Origin: Oligoflexia bacterium
GTDB lineage: Bacteria; Bdellovibrionota; Bacteriovoracia; Bacteriovoracales; Bacteriovoracaceae
NCBI GenBank assembly: GCA_015231955.1
Contig: JADGAN010000046.1
Span: 1-40,241, forward strand
Length of the DNA stretch: 40,241 nt
Direction: 5' to 3'
A program made the position numbers and the translations under genes. Position 1 is the first letter of the stretch. The number at the start of each line of letters is the position of its first letter. Below, piece by piece: positions 25,530 to 34,479 of the stretch. The notes beneath the pieces were generated by a model that worked only from the letters and a program-made list of their open reading frames with translations, was not told the origin of the DNA and searched no databases.

Positions 25530-26021
25530 ATGTGCAAGCGATCTGTCTCTGTCTCTGTTTTTGCTGTTTCGATGTTTCTCCTTTCACTCTTTTGGTGTAT
25601 GCCAATGAGTAGTGCCAAAGCAGATGTGGGAATTAACTCTTTTGTCGGCACATGGGTTGGGGCCAATGAGGTGTTTCCAAAACTGGTGATTGAGGCGCAA
25701 GGGGAGCGCAATATTTGTGTCTACCTTTATGTTAAATGCAACTCCTCTTCAGGCCTTTGCGGTCTTGATGGGTCAGAGGTCACTTGTGTAAAACCACAAC
25801 TCTTCTATTCACGACCTCGTGATGATCGTAAAAATGTTGCCACCATGATGATCGAGAGGGTCTACTCCTTTAAGAAGTATCGTATTCAGCTAAGTGTGGA
25901 GAATGGGAAGTTAAGGCTGCAAGATTTTTCGGTGTTTACCGATGGTAGTGAGCGCACTTCATATACATGGCTCTTCTACTTTACCAAAGATATTGCCAGA
26001 TCTTTTAAAACTGGAGATTAA
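25530..26021 (+). CDS. Small exported protein (163 aa), unknown
   Basis: A signal peptide (about residues 1-31, ending S-A-K-A) precedes a mature domain starting F-V-G-T-W-V-G. A beta-rich pattern with four Cys follows (C-V-Y-L-Y-V-K-C, then G-L-C-G and V-T-C-V), suggesting a small disulfide-bonded beta domain. The F-V-G-T-W start resembles lipocalin-like or calycin-type folds, but this is only a hint. AAGGGG lies 7 nt before ATG 25530. Its last 63 bp overlap the end of the convergent MFS gene. Confidence 0.72.
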   Translation: MCKRSVSVSVFAVSMFLLSLFWCMPMSSAKADVGINSFVGTWVGANEVFPKLVIEAQGERNICVYLYVKCNSSSGLCGLDGSEVTCVKPQLFYSRPRDDRKNVATMMIERVYSFKKYRIQLSVENGKLRLQDFSVFTDGSERTSYTWLFYFTKDIARSFKTGD

Positions 26022-27200
26022 AACGTAGAGTAAAAGAGCTACTGGAATGAGGCGTACACAGGTAGAGAGGAAGAAGACGTAGCTATATTCTCTTGAGTAG
26101 ACGATATTGCTGATGGTTGTCCAGGTGATGGCCTTGCTGTGAAAGTAGGCGAGGCAAGCGCCACCTACGAGTGATCCTAATACCACAATGGTGTTGTTGA
26201 TAAGGTTAAATCCAGAGAGTAGTGTGGGTTGCTCTACAGTAGGTACCCGATTAAAGACAATCAGAAAGAGTGCTAATTCGAAGAGTCCCCATAAGATTCC
26301 TGAAAAAAATTCAATCACAAAAATTGCAGCAAAATTGTTGCACATGAGGATCCATGCCAGTGGGATGAAGGAGATACCAAGTGAGGCGACAAGTAACACC
26401 TTTTCATCACCGAGCATGCGAGAGAGCGATTTTGCAAACCTCATGATAAAGATACGGCCAATCAGTGACGAGGCCATCACCGTCATATAAACCCAATAGC
26501 TCATCTGCAATTTAACCAGCATGTAAGGGTGGAAGAAGGGCGCAGAGATGTGCACTCCAAAGCGAAAGACGAGGACAAAGAGTAAAACTTTTCCATAACT
26601 GTGGTGGAAAAGGTTTTTGAATACTTTTCTAAAATCGAGAGGGGTGAGTTGTTGCTGATAGTGGGCCTCCGACTGCCTATTTAAATAGTAAGCAGAGAAG
26701 AGGCGTGCTAGTGCACTTGCACAGAACATGCCTGCAAAGATTTGCAGCACGTGGGTTTTAGAGGAGTTGCGCGTGAACTCTAAAAGTATTCCAGTAAAGA
26801 GCATTGCCAGCAAAGTGGTGATGGAGTTAAAACCAAGGCGCTTGGAAAAAAAACCGGTGCGAATCGATTGCGGAATCAGCGAGTGCATCCAGGCATTCCA
26901 AGTGCTTCCGACCGCCATTCCTGCTCCCCAATAGAGGGTGGCAATGGCAAAGGCGGGCCAAGCAGGCATGCCTTCGATGAGTGCAAGAAGGGCAATCAGC
27001 AGAAAAAAAACACCTTGTAAAACCACACCACTGACCACAAAGCGTTTATGGGATTGAAAGAGAAGCAACATCCGTGGTGTCAGCATTTGTAAAATGCCAC
27101 CGCCTACCAAGGGAAGGGTATTGATGAGTCCGGCAATGAGCTCTGAATGGCCATAGGCGAGCATAAAGGCGGCAAAGTAAGTTTCACCAAATCCAACCAT
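25959..27200 (-). CDS. MFS transporter with missing or changed start codon
   Basis: The product has 413 residues from ATG 27200 and about 12 helices, with MFS-like features. Upstream of this ATG the frame stays open for about 30 codons and reads N-L-R-F-S-I-Y-D-G-I-C-F-A-S-M, typical of an MFS N-terminus, but has no ATG, GTG or TTG before an in-frame TAA near 27293. ACG at 27276-27278 has AAAGG seven bases ahead, as if an ATG had mutated. ATG 27200 itself has no ribosome site. It lies downstream of the ATP-grasp and GNAT genes on the same strand, so it may export or import their product or substrate. The substrate is unknown. Confidence 0.8.
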   Translation of the reverse strand: MVGFGETYFAAFMLAYGHSELIAGLINTLPLVGGGILQMLTPRMLLLFQSHKRFVVSGVVLQGVFFLLIALLALIEGMPAWPAFAIATLYWGAGMAVGSTWNAWMHSLIPQSIRTGFFSKRLGFNSITTLLAMLFTGILLEFTRNSSKTHVLQIFAGMFCASALARLFSAYYLNRQSEAHYQQQLTPLDFRKVFKNLFHHSYGKVLLFVLVFRFGVHISAPFFHPYMLVKLQMSYWVYMTVMASSLIGRIFIMRFAKSLSRMLGDEKVLLVASLGISFIPLAWILMCNNFAAIFVIEFFSGILWGLFELALFLIVFNRVPTVEQPTLLSGFNLINNTIVVLGSLVGGACLAYFHSKAITWTTISNIVYSREYSYVFFLSTCVRLIPVALLLYVLISSFKRSGNIFGKVEEPCI

Positions 27201-27322
27201 CGAGGCAAAGCAGATGCCATCATAGATACTAAAGCGTAAATTTTTTTTTAAAGTGGGAAGGGAAGATGTTTTATTCGTAGAAAGGCCTTTGCTTTAAATT
27301 TTCAAGTTTAAAAGCGATAAGT

Positions 27323-27841
27323 CTAAAATCGATAAGTAAAGATGCTTAAGTCGTCACCCAAAGAGTAAAAATCTTTGATGGTCGCCTCTTCAATCATGCC
27401 GACACGCTGATAAAATTGGCGTGTGCCTTGATAGAGAGCGGCCCCTGCAGTTTCAGTGCGAATAAGGCGTGCTTCTCTAGATCTTAAATCCTCAAACATG
27501 CGCTCCATCAGTGCTTTGGCCACGCCCTGTTTGCGATAGCGGGGGTGAGTGGTGAGCCAATAGAGATCGAAGGTCTTATGAGTCATGGGCGTCTCGCCGT
27601 AGCAGATATGGCCAACCATTGTTTCATTGGTTTCACCGATGAAGGCCGCAAAGACCAAGTAGTCAGGAGGTGTCTCCGGTTTATTTTCCTCGTCAGCAAT
27701 GGCCTTGCAAATAAGTTCCATCGCGACTAGCTTTTCATCGCTAGTGAAGGTATCCATCTCATCGATAAGCTTTTGTGCTAGAGGAAGATCGGTGGCGGCG
27801 TTTTGCAGTTTGCGTATGTGTAGTTGTGGGGTAGTGTTCAT
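27323..27841 (-). CDS. GNAT-family N-acetyltransferase
   Basis: The product has 172 residues and one GNAT domain. The acetyl-CoA site is visible as T-H-P-R-Y-R-K-Q-G-V-A-K-A-L-M (about residues 97-111), following the strand F-D-L-Y-W-L-T, with F-Y-Q-R-V-G-M near the end. It should transfer an acetyl group to an amine. The start is 2 bp after the stop of the ATP-grasp ligase gene, so the two are translationally coupled. The pairing suggests acetylation of the ligase product (a dipeptide or amino-acid conjugate) or of its substrate; this is inference. Confidence 0.88.
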   Translation of the reverse strand: MNTTPQLHIRKLQNAATDLPLAQKLIDEMDTFTSDEKLVAMELICKAIADEENKPETPPDYLVFAAFIGETNETMVGHICYGETPMTHKTFDLYWLTTHPRYRKQGVAKALMERMFEDLRSREARLIRTETAGAALYQGTRQFYQRVGMIEEATIKDFYSLGDDLSIFTYRF

Positions 27842-27843
27842 CT

Positions 27844-28983
27844 TTATTTATTCTCTGAAAGTAGGCCAAGGGATGGAATTTCAACAACAGTAGCAGCAGC
27901 AGTGGCCGCAGCTTCGGCGTGGAGCACTTTATGCTCACTTAAGGCAACCTCTAATAGTTTTTGCAACAGCTGAGGATAAGGAAGATTTTTTGTGCGCATA
28001 CTTTTAGCAAATCCTGCCAAGGGATCGAGGTCGCAGTTAGGATTCACGTCGATAATATAAGGGATCTCGTGCTCATCAAGGCGTAAATCGATGCGTCCGT
28101 AGCTATGAAGCCCTAAAATCGCCGCACTCTTTTGAGCAGTGTCGAGGATCGCTTTACGAAGTTTGCTACTTAAGATTGCTTGACGACTTTCAGTGGTGTA
28201 AAACTCATCGGAGTTTTGATTCCATTTAGAAAAATAGTTTAAGATTTTAGGAAGTGCGGGGTTTTGAAACTTAAAATCGATTTCAGAGATGGCCCACAAC
28301 TTGGGGTCTCGCCCGAGGATGGCAACACTTAACTCTCGACCGTTAATATATTTTTGGATAATCACAGAGTGCTTGCCTTGTAGGAGTAGCGTCTCTACTT
28401 GGCGTTTTAAAGCGGCAGTATCGTGAACCACAGCATTGAAATCGATTCCTGTGGAGCCATCCTCTTGGTTGGGTTTTACAATGCATGGGAAAGGCAGCAC
28501 TTTATTTTCTTTCTCTTTGGCAAGCAGTGTTTGCAGGTCGCTTGCTCTTTTGATGAGGATACTCAAGGGCACTGAGATTTGTTGGCGTCTTAGCAGTTCA
28601 TTGCAATGGTACTTGTTTAAGCAGGAGGAGAGAGTATGAGCGCTGTTACCAGTGAAGGGGATTCCTGTCTGCTCAATAATTTTCACCACCTGAACTTCGG
28701 TGGTGCTATCTTGATTGATTGATTCGCAAAGATTGATAACCAGATCGAAGTGCCTTTTTTGCAGCAGTGATTGTAACTCCAAAAGAGTGGCAATGGGTTT
28801 TGTGGTAACGTCGCTGAACTTTAATTCAGAAAGTTCGCGAGTAACTGCGGAAACCACCCCGAGAATGCTGGCCCTGGCCGCATCTCCAGCGAAGGTGTCG
28901 TCGCTATGGTTATCTTGATTAAAGTCTTGATTGTAGATGATAAGCAGCTTTTTGGTTTTAAGTGATCTCAAAAAAAATCCCAT
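27844..28983 (-). CDS. ATP-grasp ligase, D-Ala-D-Ala ligase-like
   Basis: The product has about 379 residues from ATG 28983; a longer form from TTG 29040 is possible, and neither has a clear ribosome site. The N-terminal part has L-V-I-N-L-C-E-S and G-I-P-F-T-G-N-S-A-H-T (compare F-x-x-x-H-G and P-Y-T-G-S in Ddl). The ATP-grasp core has F-P-C-I-V-K-P-N, E-D-G-S-T-G-I, I-Q-K-Y-I-N-G-R-E and the metal-binding I-D-V-N-P-N. It joins two carboxylate/amine compounds with ATP. A peptidoglycan Ddl is unlikely: the family signature is loose and the neighbours are a GNAT and an MFS protein. A small dedicated ligase is more likely. It ends with an Ala-rich tail. Confidence 0.88.
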   Translation of the reverse strand: MGFFLRSLKTKKLLIIYNQDFNQDNHSDDTFAGDAARASILGVVSAVTRELSELKFSDVTTKPIATLLELQSLLQKRHFDLVINLCESINQDSTTEVQVVKIIEQTGIPFTGNSAHTLSSCLNKYHCNELLRRQQISVPLSILIKRASDLQTLLAKEKENKVLPFPCIVKPNQEDGSTGIDFNAVVHDTAALKRQVETLLLQGKHSVIIQKYINGRELSVAILGRDPKLWAISEIDFKFQNPALPKILNYFSKWNQNSDEFYTTESRQAILSSKLRKAILDTAQKSAAILGLHSYGRIDLRLDEHEIPYIIDVNPNCDLDPLAGFAKSMRTKNLPYPQLLQKLLEVALSEHKVLHAEAAATAAATVVEIPSLGLLSENK

Positions 28984-29169
28984 CGTTAAAAAAATAAGGC
29001 CCCACCATTTTTTATTAACCAATTTTACACTTTTTTTCAAACATTTTGTCAGTAACTATTCTTGTCTACTATTAAATTCTGCTTAGGCCTTCCTTTCTTA
29101 AGTTTGTGTTAGGAGCTTCCGAAGAGAAGGGAGTGTCTTTTGTTAAGAGCTAAGAGGAAGGTAGTAACC

Positions 29170-30828
29170 ATGAAATCTATTTATAACACGATTGTATGGG
29201 TGAGTTTTGTGGCCCTGTTCGCTATTTTCTGTTTACCTAAGGCCGCTAAGAGCGATGTTGATCCAAGAAGTGGTAACTTTAACCTTACCTATAGTGATAT
29301 TCGTCTTTCAGGAAAAGAGTCTGATTTAGAGATCAGTCGCACCTATAACTCTCAGACGCTGCATGTAGGGTGGTTTGGTGCAGGTTGGGGTTGTGTCTTT
29401 GAGACAAGGGTGATTGCACTGGGGGATGGATCCCTTATTGTTCGCGAAAGTGGTAGTGGGCAAGATACCCGTTATCTTCCGCTGACTGGAAGTGTGAGCG
29501 CAGAGGGTGCCACTAAGAAGATTCTTGAAGGAATTAAACAAAAAGTAAAATTGGAAGATAAAGTAGAGAAGGGACTACGAGAGCGCTTTATTGGTGATTT
29601 GCGATTACGGCAACTTTACGAAGAGGCGATGGCCTTAGGAAAGGAGATCGCAGTTGGAGCTATTTTTTATGAGAGTCGTGGTGGGAGGAAGGTGAGTGTT
29701 GAGCGCACAAAGGAGGGTTATCTTCGTACTTTTCCTCACGGGCGAAAAGAGTATTTTGCGCTGGATGGGAGTTTACGCAAAATTACCGAGGCGAGTGGGT
29801 ATGAGGTGAAAGTGAACTATGCGGGGAAGGTGGTGAAAGATATCAAAGATAATGATGATAAAATTTTGGTTTTTGAGTGGAACTCCGATCACAAAGTAAT
29901 TGCAGTGAGCAATGGTGGTAATAGTAGAGCAGTTTACGCTTACGAGGATATCAGATTAACGAAAGCAACCAATACACTTAAGCAGAGTTTTGAATACACT
30001 TATGACAGCAACAACCTGCTGTTAAAAGTGCTCCATAAAGATAAGACAACGATAGAGATCGATTACGATAAACAGCGATTTTATGTGACAAAATATAAGG
30101 ATCGTAGTGGCAATGTTGTGAGCTATAAGTATGGCCGAAGTAAGAAGAACCCAGAAACTGCCTATTGGACAGAGGCCTTGCGGGAGGATTTTTGGGGAAA
30201 ACCACAAACCATTCGTTACGAGTATGAGGAGAAGAAGCGGGCTGATGGTTCTAGCTACGATTATCGAAACGCAGTGGTAGAGAAGGGAGTTTTACGAGAA
30301 ATTATTTACGATGAGAAGAGTGGACATCCCTTAAAGCTCATTAGTGGAAAGTATGTGAGTAATTTTAAGTATAATGAGGATGGGCTTTTGCTGGAGAGAG
30401 TTTCTAATAGAGGTGAGTTCATTCGTTATCAGTACGATAAGAGAGTGAGAAAGGTTGCCAAGGTGGAGAATAATTTCGGGAGTGCGAGCTACAACTACGA
30501 CCAGCGCGGCAACTTAGTGAGTGCGAGTACGGATCATGGGTTAAAGCTGAATCTTTTTTATAACAGCAAAGGGATGGTATCAAAGGTCGTGCATGAGAAT
30601 TGGCAGGAGAAAAATCGCCACTCTATGGAGTTTGAGTATAATATCATGGGAAAACCTAGCAAGATTGTGGTGGAGCATTTAGGAACATTGGAGCTGGAGT
30701 ACGATAATCTTGGAAGAGTCAAGGCGATGAAGTCTCCCAAAGGAGATGCCTTTATTAATGAGATTGTGGCGGTAATTCGTGCGGTTGTGGATACGGTTGC
30801 TCCTGTGGGAATCAATATTGGGTTGTAA
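29170..30828 (+). CDS. Short secreted RHS/YD-repeat protein
   Basis: The product has 552 residues from ATG 29170, preceded by AGAGGAAGG. A signal peptide (about 1-28, ending K-A-A-K-S) is followed by a DUF6531-like N-terminal domain (D-P-R-S-G-N-F-N-L ... R-T-Y-N-S ... F-G-A-G-W), then about ten YD-type repeats (F-E-Y-T-Y-D-S-N, R-Y-Q-Y-D-K-R, Y-N-Y-D-Q-R-G-N-L). It ends with a hydrophobic tail. It lacks the long RHS core, its D-P-x-G autoproteolysis region and any C-terminal toxin, and it is far shorter than toxin-delivering RHS proteins (over 1000 aa). It may form a small surface or periplasmic beta structure. Its end overlaps the convergent gene by 17 bp. Confidence 0.85.
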   Translation: MKSIYNTIVWVSFVALFAIFCLPKAAKSDVDPRSGNFNLTYSDIRLSGKESDLEISRTYNSQTLHVGWFGAGWGCVFETRVIALGDGSLIVRESGSGQDTRYLPLTGSVSAEGATKKILEGIKQKVKLEDKVEKGLRERFIGDLRLRQLYEEAMALGKEIAVGAIFYESRGGRKVSVERTKEGYLRTFPHGRKEYFALDGSLRKITEASGYEVKVNYAGKVVKDIKDNDDKILVFEWNSDHKVIAVSNGGNSRAVYAYEDIRLTKATNTLKQSFEYTYDSNNLLLKVLHKDKTTIEIDYDKQRFYVTKYKDRSGNVVSYKYGRSKKNPETAYWTEALREDFWGKPQTIRYEYEEKKRADGSSYDYRNAVVEKGVLREIIYDEKSGHPLKLISGKYVSNFKYNEDGLLLERVSNRGEFIRYQYDKRVRKVAKVENNFGSASYNYDQRGNLVSASTDHGLKLNLFYNSKGMVSKVVHENWQEKNRHSMEFEYNIMGKPSKIVVEHLGTLELEYDNLGRVKAMKSPKGDAFINEIVAVIRAVVDTVAPVGINIGL

Positions 30829-31336
30829 AGTCATCCTCCTCATCAAAACTAATTTCAAAGGCAATGGCAATATGACGAATCAAAGCTTTTTGAGAGTAAT
30901 CAATGGGGATTGGAGTTAATCTTGCGATCAGAGGCATATCACAATAGGCCAGCAGCTTTTGACAAAAGAGGGAGCTGGGAATGTTTAAGAGAAGAGAATC
31001 TTTTTTCAGATTGGAGTTTTTAAGTGAAGCTGGAGCAAGTTTACTCATCTTTAGGTGAAAAATTTTTTTACTCGGGGTAGTGGTCTTTAACTCGGTAAAT
31101 TCTTCGTTGGTGATATCAAAGAAATTACTTGCGCAAGAGATGGAAGGGGCAAGCAAAATGCTCTCTTTTAGAGAAAGAGAGAGTAGTCTATTAATAGCGC
31201 TTTTGTTTAAGGGAGATGCCGCAATTGCATGCATCCCTTGCAAAGGGAAGGTGATGAGGGCGTTGGAGAGGATTGCATCTTTTGCCATTCTTAAGAGGCG
31301 ATCATCTGGATTTAGGGCCACGATAGAATAGATCAT
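30812..31336 (-). CDS. Uncharacterised protein downstream of App1 phosphatase
   Basis: From ATG 31336 the product has 174 residues; an open frame extends to ATG 31429, overlapping the upstream gene by 62 bp, with no ribosome site at either. It begins I-V-A-L-N-P-D-D-R-L-L-R-M-A-K-D and continues with a hydrophobic middle and an acidic end (F-D-E-E-D-D-F). No family is recognised. It is probably co-transcribed with, and perhaps coupled to, the phosphatase gene at 31368-32168. Confidence 0.6.
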   Translation of the reverse strand: MIYSIVALNPDDRLLRMAKDAILSNALITFPLQGMHAIAASPLNKSAINRLLSLSLKESILLAPSISCASNFFDITNEEFTELKTTTPSKKIFHLKMSKLAPASLKNSNLKKDSLLLNIPSSLFCQKLLAYCDMPLIARLTPIPIDYSQKALIRHIAIAFEISFDEEDDFTTQY

Positions 31337-31367
31337 GATTGATTCTAACACTGCTCCGTTAAAGGGC

Positions 31368-32168
31368 TCAAGCGGAATAAGAGGATTTTGGAGGAGACTC
31401 CTCCTCTTCGTCAAGTGTTTGTAAAACATATTCAGGAATTAATTTGCCTAAGTGGTATTCGTTGGCGATTTTTTCTTTAACCGATAGGGAGGTGATTCTT
31501 GAAATCGAGGGAGCTTTGTTGATTAAGTCAAATTCGGAGGTAAAGTAGGTGAGGTTGGGGAGTTTTTGATTTTCAGCAGTGACCATCCTGATAAAGATGT
31601 GCTTTTTAACACTAGAGAGATCGGGATCGGCCGCGATCTTGTGATAAATTTGTGGGTCGTACTCACCATTATCACCAAAAAGATAAAGGATTAACGACCG
31701 ATTCTGTTGTGTTGCTTGTTTGACTTTGGCCAGTAGTAATTTTTTTATTTTCTTAAATTTGTACTCCTCTGTGGATTTTAAATACTCAAGATAGCTCCTT
31801 TGAATGATCTCCCCAAGTGGGGCCCCGTGGTGTTTTAGCCAGTGGCCCTGATCAATGAGAGGAGGAGCGGCGCTCACATAGTAAAAACTTACTTGCTTTC
31901 CCGCTTTTTCATAGTGGCGCTTGATATCTTTATAGATGTCGATAAGACGAGAAAAGGGCCTGATTCCGTGCCAGAGGTGGTTGCTTAGCGCAGAGTAAGG
32001 TTTGCGGACGTTGGTCATTTTGATGGTGTCATCAAGATCACTTAGGATGACTACCTCGGGAATTGCCTCCACGAGTGATAGTTGCGAATTTTTGCTCTGC
32101 TTTTGTTCGCGATGCTTTGATTTCAGAGGAAGCATTTTAAGGAGGTGACAAAAAATTTTAGCGATCAT
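31368..32168 (-). CDS. App1-type (DUF2183) phosphatase
   Basis: The product has 266 residues from ATG 32168, with AGGA nine bases ahead; the open frame extends to 32333 but without signals. The catalytic D-L-D-D-T-I-K of the haloacid-dehalogenase-like App1 family is present, with Y-V-S-A-A-P-P (motif II-like) and F-G-D-N-G-E-Y-D (the metal-binding acidic motif). Yeast App1 is a phosphatidate phosphatase; bacterial relatives are presumed lipid phosphatases. The N-terminus is basic and hydrophobic, perhaps membrane-associated. It is read divergently from the zinc-ribbon gene and is followed by a gene of unknown function. Confidence 0.82.
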   Translation of the reverse strand: MIAKIFCHLLKMLPLKSKHREQKQSKNSQLSLVEAIPEVVILSDLDDTIKMTNVRKPYSALSNHLWHGIRPFSRLIDIYKDIKRHYEKAGKQVSFYYVSAAPPLIDQGHWLKHHGAPLGEIIQRSYLEYLKSTEEYKFKKIKKLLLAKVKQATQQNRSLILYLFGDNGEYDPQIYHKIAADPDLSSVKKHIFIRMVTAENQKLPNLTYFTSEFDLINKAPSISRITSLSVKEKIANEYHLGKLIPEYVLQTLDEEEESPPKSSYSA

Positions 32169-32362
32169 TATTTTTAGTCCTATTGTTGACCAAAAGCTAT
32201 GTATAATACTTTCGTATCGGCAAAAGGGGGGACTCAATAAACTTTCTTGCTTCGTGCTTGCGTGGATTGGATTTAAGGGTTTACTTATGCTTGCTGCGGG
32301 GGTAGTAAATGGAGTCCAACAAAATTTATTCAAACCCTATCTCGTTCGGAGAATTGCTATTT

Positions 32363-32794
32363 ATGGAAGTAGGCCAAGAACTGCTTTACTATTGTTCAAA
32401 GTGCAAGTTAAAGCTTGCTCATATCATCGAAGTGAAATATCAGGGAAAAATTCTAAAGGTTATGTGTAAGACATGCAAGAAGGTGCACGCTTACAAAGAT
32501 CCTGCAGAGAAAAAATCTAGTAGTGCTGCTAGCAAGTCAGCAGCACTGCAGTCACAATCGGTGGTCAAAAAATTGGTAAGTGCTGCCACGACTAGCTCGC
32601 ATAGCGAAGAGGGGAAGAGCTCTCTCGATGCGACTAATGCCACTCTCTACTCGATTAAGAGTAGCTTTCAGGTTAGTGAAATAATTTTGCATCCAAAATT
32701 TGGAGTGGGTATAGTCAAAGAGGTAAAGGGTGATAAAATTTTGGTTATTTTTGAAGAGGAAGGAAAGAAGCTTTTGGTGCAAAAAACACCTTAA
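32363..32794 (+). CDS. Zinc-ribbon protein with C-terminal SH3-like domain
   Basis: The product has 143 residues from ATG 32363, with GGAG about ten bases ahead. N-terminal Cys pairs C-S-K-C and C-K-T-C-K-K form a zinc ribbon. A Ser/Ala/Lys-rich linker follows. The C-terminal part (I-L-H-P-K-F-G-V-G-I-V-K-E-V ... I-L-V-I-F-E-E-E-G-K-K-L-L) is the small beta-barrel seen in many deltaproteobacterial and Bdellovibrio-like proteins and resembles the CarD/SH3-like fold. A nucleic-acid or polymerase-related role is likely but unproven. The ATG 32309 frame start lacks a ribosome site. Confidence 0.8.
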   Translation: MEVGQELLYYCSKCKLKLAHIIEVKYQGKILKVMCKTCKKVHAYKDPAEKKSSSAASKSAALQSQSVVKKLVSAATTSSHSEEGKSSLDATNATLYSIKSSFQVSEIILHPKFGVGIVKEVKGDKILVIFEEEGKKLLVQKTP

Positions 32795-32807
32795 AGCATT
32801 TTAAGTG
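32781..32807 (-). terminator. Intrinsic terminator of the APC permease gene
   Basis: Read on the minus strand, CACTTAAA pairs with TTTAA(g)GTG around an ATGC loop and is followed by six T. It lies 4 bp past the permease stop and overlaps the 3' end of the convergent zinc-ribbon gene. Confidence 0.65.
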
Positions 32808-32810
32808 AAG

Positions 32811-34235
32811 CTACTTATCTGTTGATTGTTTTTTCCCGTAACCATAGTAGATGGCCAGACCAATCAGAGTCCAAATTAAAAGACGCCCCCACGTGCTGAG
32901 TGGAAGTGCCACCATTTGTGCAAAAACACAAAGTGCGCCTGCGATGGGAACGAAAGGCACCCATGGTGTTCTGAAAGGACGAGGAAGATCGGGTCTTTTG
33001 TGTCTTAATACTAAAATCCCAATACAAACTACAAAGAAGGCGAGCAAGGTTCCAATAGAGACTAGCTCCCCTAAGATATTAAGAGGAAGTAATCCTGCAA
33101 TGGTCATGGCAATGATGCCAACAATGATGGTGGACTTATGAGGTGTTTTAAAACGTGGATGCACCTCTTTAAAGAGTGGCGGCAAAAGTTTATCGTTTGC
33201 CATCGAATAAAAAATTCTTGGTTGTCCCAATAGCATCACCAGTACCACAGAACTAAGACCAGCGATCGCACCCATTTTAATAAAAGGAGATAACCATTTA
33301 AGACCGGGGCCTGCGTGATCAACTCCTAAAGCGATTGGATCTGGTACATTTAGCATATGATAGGGAACGATTCCAATAAGCACTAATGCTACAGCAATAT
33401 AAAGTACGGTAGAGACTGCTAGTGATCCTAAAATACCAATGGGCATATCTCTTTGAGGATTTTTTGCCTCTTGAGCAGCAGTCGAAACCGCATCAAATCC
33501 GATATAAGCAAAGAAGATCACTCCTGCTCCTCTTAAAACTCCACTCCAACCAAAGTGTCCAAACTCACCGGTGTTCTCTGGGATGAAGGGATACCAGTTA
33601 GCAGTATTTACAAAAGCAAAACCGCAAGCGATGAAGAGAAGAATCACAACGACTTTAATAAAGACAATAATGTTATTAAGAAAGGCCGATTCTTTAATCC
33701 CTCTGATCAAAAGGAGCGACATTGCGGCAATGATAAGTACTGCAGGAAGATTGATAATTGCACCTGTCGTATGCCATCCAGTCGTATCATGCATAAAGGG
33801 TGCATTGGTGAGCGCGGTTGGAAGAGGAATACCCATATCATTTAAGAAACTGGCAACGTAACCAGACCATCCCACAGCAACACAAGCGGCCGCAACCATA
33901 TACTCTAAAACAAGATTCCAACCAATGAACCATCCCCAAAAGCGTCCAAGGGTGGCGTAGGCGTATGTGTAAGCACTTCCTGCAATCGGAATCATCGCTG
34001 CAAACTCTGCATAGCAAAGACCAGCGAGGGTGCAAGCAACTGCCGAAATAATAAAAGAGAGTACAATCGCTGGGCCTGCATAATTGGCAGCGGCCTGGCC
34101 GGTGATCACAAAAATTCCTGCGCCGATAATCGCTCCAATCCCTAAGGTGGTGAGATTCACCGGGCCTAAAGTACGTTGGAATTTATTATCGGACTTAACT
34201 AGGTTGTCAATGTTGTTCATTTGATTTCCCATCAT
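32811..34235 (-). CDS. APC-family amino-acid permease (cationic/general type)
   Basis: The product has 474 residues and about 12 transmembrane helices. The first helix carries G-I-G-A-I-I-G-A-G-I-F-V, the substrate-binding signature of APC transporters. F-A-Y-I-G-F-D-A-V-S-T-A-A-Q-E-A-K-N-P matches helix 6 and the E-A-K-N-P loop of the CAT/YfnA group, so this is a proton-coupled amino-acid importer of the inner membrane. AAAGGA precedes ATG 34235/34232. It is separated from the upstream DDAH-like gene by about 270 bp containing a terminator, so it is probably transcribed from its own promoter. The context (dipeptidase, arginine-type hydrolase) fits amino-acid use. Confidence 0.93.
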   Translation of the reverse strand: MMGNQMNNIDNLVKSDNKFQRTLGPVNLTTLGIGAIIGAGIFVITGQAAANYAGPAIVLSFIISAVACTLAGLCYAEFAAMIPIAGSAYTYAYATLGRFWGWFIGWNLVLEYMVAAACVAVGWSGYVASFLNDMGIPLPTALTNAPFMHDTTGWHTTGAIINLPAVLIIAAMSLLLIRGIKESAFLNNIIVFIKVVVILLFIACGFAFVNTANWYPFIPENTGEFGHFGWSGVLRGAGVIFFAYIGFDAVSTAAQEAKNPQRDMPIGILGSLAVSTVLYIAVALVLIGIVPYHMLNVPDPIALGVDHAGPGLKWLSPFIKMGAIAGLSSVVLVMLLGQPRIFYSMANDKLLPPLFKEVHPRFKTPHKSTIIVGIIAMTIAGLLPLNILGELVSIGTLLAFFVVCIGILVLRHKRPDLPRPFRTPWVPFVPIAGALCVFAQMVALPLSTWGRLLIWTLIGLAIYYGYGKKQSTDK

Positions 34236-34479
34236 TCGTCCTTTGTCAAAATGAGATAGATAATAAAACTATAATTAGCTTGATACCAATATACTATTCG
34301 TTTCTTACTCGAAAGTCATTACAAGTTGTTTGAAGAACTTGTGTACCTTGAAATAGTATAAGCTTAAGCATCGCAATTTTATTGAGAAAATATTTTAAGC
34401 GGGAATTTTTTTGCAACAAAAGAGGGCATAAATAGTGAAAATAATTATTAGAGGCAGGGAGTTTTTATCTTGAAAGGAA

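Noticed and set aside
33555-33861. Plus-strand open frames inside the APC permease
   Set aside because: They are antisense shadows of a well-defined permease gene with no ribosome sites.
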